From contig NZ_BAWW01000011.1 of the NCBI RefSeq assembly GCF_000875975.1, forward strand, positions 1 to 62,042: DNA of 62,042 nt, written 5' to 3'. The position numbers were made by a program, and so were the translations under genes. Each line of letters starts with the position of its first letter. Positions within the stretch are counted from its first letter, which is position 1. Positions 27,042-35,111 of this stretch are shown here, in pieces. Below the pieces are notes generated by a model. The model was not told the origin of the DNA. It saw only the letters and a list, made by a program, of their open reading frames with translations, and searched no databases. This DNA comes from Parachlamydia acanthamoebae (GTDB taxonomy: Bacteria; Chlamydiota; Chlamydiia; Chlamydiales; Parachlamydiaceae).

Positions 27042-27587
27042 ATGAAAATGCCTCTCTTTGAAACCACTAAAAAGTCACATGGACCTGCTATTGGGGTTCA
27101 TTTCGAGCTCGTCGAAAACCGCATCCACCACATATACATGACCTTAGGTAACGGTGAAGGCTTGGAGTGGTATCTTTATGGTGATTCTGCTCGAAATAAA
27201 CAAGTTCAAAAGCAAATCCATGCATGGATGAAAAATTATTTAGATCGTCTCCCGGGCACGTTACCCGCATTATACTTTTCTCCAAAGATTTCTGCTTTTC
27301 ATCGCAAAGTCTGGGAATATTTAACCACTCTTTCTATAGGACAATTAGCATCCTACGGGGATGTTGCCGAAGCTGTTGGTTCTAAAGGAGCTGCAAGGGC
27401 TGTAGGCACAGCGTGCGCGAGGAATAATTTTCCTCTTTTGATTCCTTGTCACCGAGTAATCGCTTCGAAAGCAGCTTTAGGAGGGTTTTCATGTGGGCTA
27501 GAAATAAAAAGACGTTTACTTGAATTTGAGAAATGTTGGCATCATATTCGCAATTATAAAATTGAATCTCGTACGGAGGCATCATGA
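27042..27587 (+). CDS. ogt: Methylated-DNA-protein cysteine methyltransferase
   Basis: 181 residues from ATG 27042, preceded by tgagg; the frame is open back to 26970 but that would overlap the divergent gene. The enzyme takes the alkyl group from O6-alkylguanine onto its own Cys and is used once. The active site is LIPCHRVIA with Cys136; ASYGDVAEAVGSKGAARAVG is the helix-turn-helix that inserts an Arg finger into DNA. An N-terminal domain of about 90 residues precedes it, as in Ogt/Ada C-terminal forms. Its stop overlaps the next start by 4 nt (ATGA). In C. trachomatis the similarly placed gene is called ada. Confidence 0.94.
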   Translation: MKMPLFETTKKSHGPAIGVHFELVENRIHHIYMTLGNGEGLEWYLYGDSARNKQVQKQIHAWMKNYLDRLPGTLPALYFSPKISAFHRKVWEYLTTLSIGQLASYGDVAEAVGSKGAARAVGTACARNNFPLLIPCHRVIASKAALGGFSCGLEIKRRLLEFEKCWHHIRNYKIESRTEAS

Positions 27588-27781
27588 AGACTAAAGAAGA
27601 ATTATTAAAAAGACTTGCCTATCTCGAATTTGTTAATGATCAACTAACAACCGAGGTGTGCGATTTAGATGAATTGCTCCGTAAAGTGGGATTTCCAAAA
27701 GGTGTGGAATCCGCTAAATGGATAGGGGGGGAGATGCTTGCTCACCCAAATGACGAAAACAAAGAAAAGGAAAGTCCTTAA
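27584..27781 (+). CDS. Small coiled-coil protein, first of a tandem pair
   Basis: 65 residues, overlapping the ogt stop by 4 nt, so translationally coupled. Residues 1-30 form a likely coiled coil (LLKRLAYLEFVNDQLTTEV), then DLDELLRKVGFPKGVESAKW. The same pattern recurs in the gene at 27900: LKKIAYLEAVNEALHQEV, LDVMMRQLGF-GGLETVK. The family resembles SlyX-sized coiled-coil proteins but I cannot assign it. The coupling to ogt may only reflect compact arrangement. The site is gtacggagg before the ATG. Confidence 0.8.
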   Translation: MKTKEELLKRLAYLEFVNDQLTTEVCDLDELLRKVGFPKGVESAKWIGGEMLAHPNDENKEKESP

Positions 27782-27899
27782 GCATAAAATTAATCAAATT
27801 CTCATTCATTCTTTATGTCGTATTAATAATTGGATGATTATATCGAAGCTGTTCATAACATCTATGTACAATCTTAAAGCTCTTTAGCGGGAGGAATTG

Positions 27900-28088
27900 A
27901 TGACTATATCAGAGATTTTGAAAAAAATCGCCTATCTTGAAGCTGTCAATGAAGCTCTCCATCAAGAAGTTCTTCATCTGGATGTTATGATGCGTCAATT
28001 GGGATTTAGTGGAGGACTCGAAACTGTTAAGCTAACAGCACGAGCAATATTACAAGATAAAAAATACCTTAAGAAAGAAAAAAAATAA
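27900..28088 (+). CDS. Small coiled-coil protein, paralogue of the preceding gene
   Basis: 62 residues from ATG 27900 with a gggagg site (a TTG at 27897 is in frame but not needed). It aligns end to end with the 65-residue protein at 27584: I/L-KK/R-I/L-AYLE-x-VN-x-x-L, then LD-x-x-x-R-x-x-GF-x-x-G-x-E-x-x-K. The tail is Lys-rich. A gap of about 118 nt separates them. A strong terminator follows, so this pair closes the pheT-ogt block before the giant genes. Function unknown. Confidence 0.8.
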   Translation: MTISEILKKIAYLEAVNEALHQEVLHLDVMMRQLGFSGGLETVKLTARAILQDKKYLKKEKK

Positions 28089-28125
28089 CTTAATTATATA
28101 ATAATAAATAATAACTATATTTTTA

Positions 28126-28160
28126 CCCTGAACTTGATTAGCACAGGTTCAGGGTTTTTT
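28126..28160 (+). terminator. Rho-independent terminator before the giant gene cluster
   Basis: ccctgaac (28126-28133) pairs with gttcaggg (28147-28154) around a 13-nt loop and six T follow. It isolates the giant genes from the ogt operon. Confidence 0.9.
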
Positions 28161-28213
28161 ATTGTTTAATTTTTTTATTATCCTTTTTGTTGAAAATAGG
28201 TTTTAGTATATAT

Positions 28214-28262
28214 TGTTTAAACTTGAAAAGTTTTTTACTGCCGAGAAATAAAAGTTTAAACA
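28214..28262 (+). promoter_or_regulatory. 11-bp perfect inverted repeat in the leader of giant gene 1
   Basis: tgtttaaactt (28214-28224) is the exact reverse complement of aagtttaaaca (28252-28262), 27 nt apart. It ends 48 nt before the ATG at 28311. It could be an operator for a dimeric regulator or a leader hairpin. No partner evidence is in the sequence. Confidence 0.45.
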
Positions 28263-28310
28263 GATAGTCTTGTGCCCATTGAGAAGCCGATTTGCAAAAG
28301 GTATTTTTTT

Positions 28311-31300
28311 ATGTTTTCTCCTACTTCATTTAATATTCGAACTATTTCAAATGTGGATTCTGTGGAGCAAAGTGAGGCATCAGAGCCTGCGCATTTCGCT
28401 ATTTCATCTCGTTTTTCAATAGAAATTCCACCTTTTATTCCTTCAGAAGATCCACTTGATCAACGCGTAAAGGTTTTTATTGAATTGGGATACATGGATA
28501 CCAGAGGTGTTTTAACTCCAAAGTTCTATGAAACGTTTGAGAACCCACCTGCGTTGGAAGAAAAGAAGGTACAGGAAATACGTCGAAGTTTAATAGAAAA
28601 TCGGATGTTTAGATGCGGTCCATTTCAAATGGGGGAATTGCTTAAAACTTTGTGTAGCAATGCTCAGCATTATGCACAATCAGCCATGGCTTGCTATGTC
28701 GGAAGTGGGGTAAAAAAAATGGTTCTTGGAAAAGAGTATTTTGCACTTTTTCTGAGAATGATTTCAGATGGTCAGCTGGAAGAATTAGATGTAGGAATTC
28801 TCAAGGAATTATCTCGTGAAACAAGAGATGAAGATTACTTCATTTTATTGGAAAATCCGCAAGAAGGTTCTTTAAAATGCATGGTGGATGAAACCATTCA
28901 CCTTTTGGCGAAGATTGAAGCATCCGACTATGCAACAATTCGGCACGCTGGTTTAGAAAATAGAAAAATTCAGCCAAACTTTTCTCTCGTTTCATGGAAA
29001 AATCAATTTCAAAATTCAACTAAGAAAGCTCAAGTCTGTGATCTGGTTTTTTCCTTTAAAAGAGATCGATGCGTTCCTGAAAAAGAGCTTTGCATTGTGC
29101 TCAATCCACATCTTTCCTCCTCACAAGAAAAGATCTTTTATCCTGTGGGAGCACCATTAGAGAGTGGCAATGGTTATGAAAATGCTTCGCAAGGAATTGT
29201 CGATTTCATCACTCGCATCGTACATGGCAAAGCGGAAGATTTAAATGAACAAATGTGGCCCATGCTCATCGCACTCATATCGCAAGAAAGACGTTTTTAT
29301 GAGTTGGAGGAAGGGAAAGCTGAAAGCCTCATCGATGCATTAAGTTTAAAATTAATGGAGCATGGCACTGAAACAGTTTTGGATGGGGTAAGAACGAAGC
29401 TCATCAATTATTTGAAAGAGCATCACCCGAATGACCAAAAAATGACTTTCACCATGGCATGCAATGCCTGCCTGTGTCTGAGAAAATTTTTTCCTGCGAC
29501 AAAAATTCATGCTCTTTTTCTATCTTTAGTCGATAGCATTGCTTTCAATAATCCCTATTCCCCATTCGCACTGATAAAAGAAGGAGTCCTCCAATACCAA
29601 TTATCGTTCCTAGATGTCATGCATATCCAGGCATGCTTTGCCACCTTGAGTTTTGGAGTAAAAAATCCAACACTGCGACATGATAATCTCTGCATTTTTT
29701 TAACAAAGTTTGAAGAAAAACCTTCTGTCAAAATTCTAGAAGATAGTCTTTCGGTTTTCATTCCTTTTGACCCTCTTGTCGGATATCGCATCTGTTTAGA
29801 TTTATCCAAAAATGAACAGTTGCAGGAGTATTTTAATCAATTGCTACGTGCTTATTCACCCCTGAATGCTTATTCAGAAAACGTTGGATCGCAGCTTTCT
29901 CCCTATCCAAGGCAGCTTATTGAATTTTTAGATCCGTTGCAAAGTGAGATTCGAAAAAATGGATTTGGTCATAATCCATTTGTCAGCAAACTCAGCTATA
30001 AGCTTTTAGTGGCTATGCAAACAAGCCAAGTCTCTCAGGTTAATGTTCTTAAACTCTTGAAGTATTTTCCTTTTGTATTTGATACTGATGAGCACAACGA
30101 TCTCCTTATCGAACACTTAGAAGCCTTATTAAATCAGGTTTCGCCTTGGAATGCATGGAGCGCAAAAATGTTTGGGAACTTTAAAGCGTTAAAAACAGAA
30201 GGTCGTAAAACGATTCCAGCCTGGATCCAAGCTCTCATAGGGACAAAATCTACCATTGCAGCTGAATTGACGAGGAATATTTGGGAAAAAGCTCCCAAAC
30301 TAATGGAGAACGAAAATTTTTCGATGAAGTTGATCTATCATCTATCATCGATAAGTCTTCAAACGACACTGCACATGTTCAGCCAATTGATGGAGACGCC
30401 TGTCAAAAATCAAGAAAAGCGCACCCTTTTTTTTATTAAGTTAGGGCTTAAAGTTTTACAAGATAAGCAGTGTGAAATAAAAGATTTGATGAAATTTCTG
30501 GAATCTGGAAAAGCACATTACACGAGTGAAAATCTCGAACTCAGAAGGCAATGTGTCGAACTATTTATGAAGGTGATGCAGCGTCTAATTTCGTCTAAAA
30601 ATCTGGCCTATGCACGTGAATTGTTATTAAATCTGACAGAGAAAAATATTCTCGAAAAAGATCATCCCGATGTAATGGCACTATGGAGAGATTGTTTAGG
30701 ACATATCCTATCCCAAGAACAATTTAAAGAGCTTGGACTCGCTTTTTGGAACGATGGCAAGCAATATAAGGTTTGGCAAGACAAAGAAAGCAATCTAAAA
30801 AATGCGCTATTACTTGCAGAATATCTTGCTGAAAAGGAAACCCCATCTTCTGAAGAATTTCCAAAAATTCTCAACTATGTCTGCACATCTCATGCGAAGG
30901 ATGAAAGAATTCATCAGCTTGTACTTGTGCATATTCAACAACAAGGTGGGATTGGGATCGTTCGAAAAGTTCCATCGGCATACTTGCCTCATTTATTACC
31001 AAACGAGAAGATACAGATTTTATTGAATGCTCTAGCCTATGAGATTAAGATTAAAAATATTGATGAAAGTCTAGTGATTGTGAATCAGATTTTAAATGGT
31101 AATCCGTGCGATGGCCAAGACTTTTTCCAAGATTTAACAAATGCTTTAATTCAGGAAATCATTTCTACACATGGATTCAGGTATCTTGAGGGGATTCAGA
31201 AAATGATTGCGCATGAAACTTTTGTCAATCATTTTGAGAAGGATTTCAAAGTCAATTGCTTGCTGGATTTGGTAAAAAGTTTTTCGGCCGATTTAATGCT

Positions 31301-34300
31301 CGAGCAGTTCTCCTTACCTTTGCAAAATTTATTGATCACTTTGATGAAAGAAACGTTAGATGATCCTTCTTATGCTGAATCCGCCTCCTTTTGTTTAAAT
31401 TTATTACAAAAATTTACAAAGCTTCCTCCGGCTTTAAAAAGGTATATAGAGAACGATCTTATCCAGTTATTGCGCTGTAGCTATGTAAAGGCACAACCTG
31501 AAACCTTCTTTGCGTTAATCCAATTGTGTCTCCACAACAACTGTTTAGAAGTATCTCAAGAGGAACTCGAACTTTTTGCTTTGGAAGTCTTGAAGGATGC
31601 CCCTCATTTACAAGTTATTCAGGGGATTCATGATCTATGTAAAGCCTATTTTAAAGTAGATCGCATTCACAATGAAAAGACTATTGTACTATTTGAAAAA
31701 CTCATTTGGGCCTTTTTCTCAAAGCCTGCAGCTTTTTATTGGGCCCAAAAATTAACCTCTACACTATCCCATTTATCCCCTTCTCAGCTTGAATTATGCG
31801 TGCGATTAAGTGGTTTCATTGAGTCTTCACAGGAAAATGAACTTTTGGAAAACTTGTATCAAAAAAATGTTGACTGGCTTGCTTTTGCCAAAGCATTGAT
31901 CGCACAGGGAAGATATCATTCCATATTTCATCTGATCCAGCAGCATGGGAAAAAAGTGAGTATTGAGCTTAAAGATGTTGCAAAGGCATTGTTGCTTAAT
32001 TTTCCTTTAAATGTAAATTTTGCTTCATTTTTATCCATTGTTGAACATGGCAAAATAGAAGAAATTAAAGATTGGATCGTTTTTTCTGAAAAAATTCTGC
32101 AATTCAAATCGAAAGATGCCAACGAGTCTTTTTATCATCTTTTTGTAAAAAAAGTGATCAACAACAAACAATTTCCGGCAACTCTTCAGGAGAAGGCTGA
32201 GTGTTTGATGAGGATGCTTCCATTTTTTACCTATGAACAGTGGATGGAAAATGTCGCGATTTTTACTTTTTTTGAAAATGTGCAGCTTCGTGTTGAGAGA
32301 ATTGCTTTTTACAACCAAATCTTTAATGGGGTGATTTCTTTGCTAGACCAGATGGATGCAGAGATTGCACACAACCTAATACAAGGATATCAAAAGTTAT
32401 ATCGAAAAATAAAAAAAGAAGATCGTCTGTCGTTTGAATTAGCAGATTCCAAGATAATAGAATTTTTAGTGCACCACATTTCGCAAAACATGGCTTTGCT
32501 TGGATGCAAAGCCCTTAAGGAACGTCTTTTGGATGGAGAAAATCAGATTGCAGAAAAATTTTTCATCGCATTGATCAAACGATGTCAGCCCGAAGAAAAC
32601 AATCTGAGACAAGAAATTATCAAATTGTTGAATGTGTATCAAAAGCTCACAAGTCCACATTTATTGAATCGAGTCATTGAGACAATGGCCTCGAATCAAA
32701 ATATCCACGTAGAATATGAATTAAGCTGCTTAATCCTAAGATTCATTAGCGGTCAAAGTAATGAAATCCCTCAAGACTTTTATCTTTTGCTTATTCAACA
32801 GATGTCTGTTAAGGAATCTGAAGTACTTAAAAAAAATCTGGAAATTCTCGAAGAAAAAAATTTGGAACATTTTTTGACTCGAGCTGAAATAAATTTGCTT
32901 TATGTGAAATGGCTTAGTACAAAGCTTTTGGCTAGTGATACCGGGGGAGCGAAGCTTAATGCAGCGCGTCTTTTTTATGACAATTTTGAGAGGTATCAAT
33001 CTTTTCCACAAGAGCGCCAACTTTGTTTGCTAAAAATTTCAGAAATGATCTTTAGCATGGATTTGAATAATAAAAATTACATTCTTTTTCATGCCTTTTT
33101 AACCCTATACCTAACAGAGAAGCCTATCCCTAAAATTTGGGGGAAAATTCCCGAAAACTCGACATTCACGTCTCCTCGTTTAATTTATCAGCAGTTGTTT
33201 CCCATACTGGGAAATGAGGCCCCTTCCACAAAAGATCCTATTTTTATTGAGAGATATCTTGCTTTTATGGAAGTGATGTTTGATTTTAATTTTTCCGAAA
33301 AGTGCGAAAATCCCGATTTTTTAAAGACTTTCAAAATCTGTTTAAGCGAATTCACCAAAATATATTATCTGATTCCTAAGGAAGAAAAAAAGAGATCGCA
33401 TTGTAAGCAATTCATTAGGCATCTCACAAAATTTATCTATTCAAAAGCATGTATCATAAATAAACAGGTTCATTCTGATGGAATGGATGTTATTCTTGGT
33501 GATGCCGTCATGGCGGGCCTTTTTGTCGATGATGAGAATCTCTACCACGAATTGTTTCTGTGGGTATACGATAAATGGCCAAAATGTTCGAAGATTTCTG
33601 AATGGCAACAAGCTTGCATCGCAAAGAAAATCTTAAATCGAATGATCAATGATTATGGTGTGGATGGACTGAGATTTTTTGATACTCACCACAAGACTTT
33701 CTTAAAAGATCGAAATATATATTTTGAATCTTTAACTTCTATGTTGAATGTACGCCATGAAAATTCTTATATGGATCTGATTAATTATTATACATTAAAA
33801 ATACAAACAATATTTTTATGCTTAAATGGGCACGAAGAGAGAAAAGATTTTTTTATTAAACTAAGCCATACAATCATTGATTCTCTAGAAGAAAGGTTAA
33901 ATGGAAACAATTTTATCCAAATTGGTCTCTATTATTTAAGTACTTTTTCTCAAAGGCATTTTTTCGATAATGCGATGGGCCAGTTCTATATTTTATTGAA
34001 AAAAATTGGAAAAGTAATGATTAGGGATATGAAAAATTCACCACATTTATATGTAGATAATTTTTTTGATTGCCTATTTCAAAATTATCAATCGACAGAT
34101 GTTTTCCTTCCGAGAGCATTTAAGATTAAATTGAGAGAAGTCGATTTTTATTTAAAAGAATTAATTAAAGTCTTGCCTTCTTCCAATCAAAAATTGAGAC
34201 AAAAAATTTTAAGTCGGGAAATAGAATCTATAATTCCAGATACTGTGGAAGGTCAGTTCGTCGTAGAAGCTGAATTGTTAAAGGAGTTTATTGAATTATT

Positions 34301-34967
34301 TGCTTCTTGCCCTGAAAACATGCAGAAAAGAGGATTATATGTTTTAAAGGCCATCCAAAGATACTTCATTAAACATCCGAATAAAAAAATAGAGCAACTC
34401 GGAAGAGAATTAATTCTATTTTCATATAAAAATTTGATGGAATTATTAGAACATAGCTCGTTCGAAGTGTACGAAACGAATAAAGTTTATGTCCTTTTTT
34501 TAAGCTATTTCATTGAATTGAGAAAAAATGGCTCTTCAAAGGAAATAGAGCTCATAGAGGATTTTGATCTATGTGCTGAAATGATTAAATCTTTGTTTAA
34601 TGGAACTTATCAGAAATTATACGATCGAATCGCGTTCCGTAATTTTTATCACAGTATTATGAAATTTTTTGATGAAATTTCAAAATTAGGTTCTCTAAAT
34701 TGTTTAAATGTTTATTGCGACATCTTAGACTACATTTTAAGTGGTTTAATAAGAGATGTAAAATTTATAAAATTCAAGGAAAAAGAAGATCAGGAATTTA
34801 TGGAATTCCTCCTTTCTAAAATTTTTATTCCTCAGCTGAAGAAAAATGAAGTAACCGAAGAATTGAATTCGAAAATTAATGAACTACGAAAAAAATGGTT
34901 AATCATTTATGAAAAAAACAATAAGTTAAAAATGGGGATAAGATTCTTAAGTAAATATGAGAATTAA
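28311..34967 (+). CDS. Giant helical-repeat protein 1 (2218 aa), founder of a three-gene tandem family
   Basis: ATG 28311 is preferred over the in-frame GTG 28272 because it places the shared motif in register with the two paralogues (TMACNACL starts at residue 381 here, 382 in the others). No signal peptide, membrane segment or known catalytic motif is visible. The N-terminal about 560 residues are the best conserved part: an opening FIPSEDPLDQR, a GVKKMVLGKEYF segment near residue 134, TMACNACL at 381, and FLTKFEEKPSVKI. The remaining about 1650 residues look like a continuous series of amphipathic helices (alpha-solenoid), with one copy of a module that is doubled in paralogue 3. The size, all-helix make-up and tandem expansion suit a scaffold or secreted host-interacting protein, but that is inference. 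Base use resembles neighbours. Confidence 0.9.
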   Translation: MFSPTSFNIRTISNVDSVEQSEASEPAHFAISSRFSIEIPPFIPSEDPLDQRVKVFIELGYMDTRGVLTPKFYETFENPPALEEKKVQEIRRSLIENRMFRCGPFQMGELLKTLCSNAQHYAQSAMACYVGSGVKKMVLGKEYFALFLRMISDGQLEELDVGILKELSRETRDEDYFILLENPQEGSLKCMVDETIHLLAKIEASDYATIRHAGLENRKIQPNFSLVSWKNQFQNSTKKAQVCDLVFSFKRDRCVPEKELCIVLNPHLSSSQEKIFYPVGAPLESGNGYENASQGIVDFITRIVHGKAEDLNEQMWPMLIALISQERRFYELEEGKAESLIDALSLKLMEHGTETVLDGVRTKLINYLKEHHPNDQKMTFTMACNACLCLRKFFPATKIHALFLSLVDSIAFNNPYSPFALIKEGVLQYQLSFLDVMHIQACFATLSFGVKNPTLRHDNLCIFLTKFEEKPSVKILEDSLSVFIPFDPLVGYRICLDLSKNEQLQEYFNQLLRAYSPLNAYSENVGSQLSPYPRQLIEFLDPLQSEIRKNGFGHNPFVSKLSYKLLVAMQTSQVSQVNVLKLLKYFPFVFDTDEHNDLLIEHLEALLNQVSPWNAWSAKMFGNFKALKTEGRKTIPAWIQALIGTKSTIAAELTRNIWEKAPKLMENENFSMKLIYHLSSISLQTTLHMFSQLMETPVKNQEKRTLFFIKLGLKVLQDKQCEIKDLMKFLESGKAHYTSENLELRRQCVELFMKVMQRLISSKNLAYARELLLNLTEKNILEKDHPDVMALWRDCLGHILSQEQFKELGLAFWNDGKQYKVWQDKESNLKNALLLAEYLAEKETPSSEEFPKILNYVCTSHAKDERIHQLVLVHIQQQGGIGIVRKVPSAYLPHLLPNEKIQILLNALAYEIKIKNIDESLVIVNQILNGNPCDGQDFFQDLTNALIQEIISTHGFRYLEGIQKMIAHETFVNHFEKDFKVNCLLDLVKSFSADLMLEQFSLPLQNLLITLMKETLDDPSYAESASFCLNLLQKFTKLPPALKRYIENDLIQLLRCSYVKAQPETFFALIQLCLHNNCLEVSQEELELFALEVLKDAPHLQVIQGIHDLCKAYFKVDRIHNEKTIVLFEKLIWAFFSKPAAFYWAQKLTSTLSHLSPSQLELCVRLSGFIESSQENELLENLYQKNVDWLAFAKALIAQGRYHSIFHLIQQHGKKVSIELKDVAKALLLNFPLNVNFASFLSIVEHGKIEEIKDWIVFSEKILQFKSKDANESFYHLFVKKVINNKQFPATLQEKAECLMRMLPFFTYEQWMENVAIFTFFENVQLRVERIAFYNQIFNGVISLLDQMDAEIAHNLIQGYQKLYRKIKKEDRLSFELADSKIIEFLVHHISQNMALLGCKALKERLLDGENQIAEKFFIALIKRCQPEENNLRQEIIKLLNVYQKLTSPHLLNRVIETMASNQNIHVEYELSCLILRFISGQSNEIPQDFYLLLIQQMSVKESEVLKKNLEILEEKNLEHFLTRAEINLLYVKWLSTKLLASDTGGAKLNAARLFYDNFERYQSFPQERQLCLLKISEMIFSMDLNNKNYILFHAFLTLYLTEKPIPKIWGKIPENSTFTSPRLIYQQLFPILGNEAPSTKDPIFIERYLAFMEVMFDFNFSEKCENPDFLKTFKICLSEFTKIYYLIPKEEKKRSHCKQFIRHLTKFIYSKACIINKQVHSDGMDVILGDAVMAGLFVDDENLYHELFLWVYDKWPKCSKISEWQQACIAKKILNRMINDYGVDGLRFFDTHHKTFLKDRNIYFESLTSMLNVRHENSYMDLINYYTLKIQTIFLCLNGHEERKDFFIKLSHTIIDSLEERLNGNNFIQIGLYYLSTFSQRHFFDNAMGQFYILLKKIGKVMIRDMKNSPHLYVDNFFDCLFQNYQSTDVFLPRAFKIKLREVDFYLKELIKVLPSSNQKLRQKILSREIESIIPDTVEGQFVVEAELLKEFIELFASCPENMQKRGLYVLKAIQRYFIKHPNKKIEQLGRELILFSYKNLMELLEHSSFEVYETNKVYVLFLSYFIELRKNGSSKEIELIEDFDLCAEMIKSLFNGTYQKLYDRIAFRNFYHSIMKFFDEISKLGSLNCLNVYCDILDYILSGLIRDVKFIKFKEKEDQEFMEFLLSKIFIPQLKKNEVTEELNSKINELRKKWLIIYEKNNKLKMGIRFLSKYEN

Positions 34968-34978
34968 ATCATCCCTTG

Positions 34979-35003
34979 GAAGCCTATCGTTTGTATAGGC
35001 TTC
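34979..35003 (+). terminator. Hairpin between giant genes 1 and 2 (weak terminator)
   Basis: gaagcctat (34979-34987) pairs perfectly with ataggcttc (34995-35003), 7-nt loop, 12 nt after the stop codon. It has no T run, so it may end transcription poorly or protect the mRNA end and let reading continue into gene 2. Confidence 0.5.
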
Positions 35004-35111
35004 GAGTCATATTTATTCAAAATATCACGTGTTAATGGTTAATCCATTCACGGAATTCGGGCGAACTCAATTCATCCACCATTAGTATAATTATTACAGG
35101 AAAAACGACAC

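Noticed and set aside
28272-28310. GTG start giving giant protein 1 thirteen more residues
   Set aside because: ATG 28311 brings the CNACL motif into register with both paralogues and has a purine-rich site.
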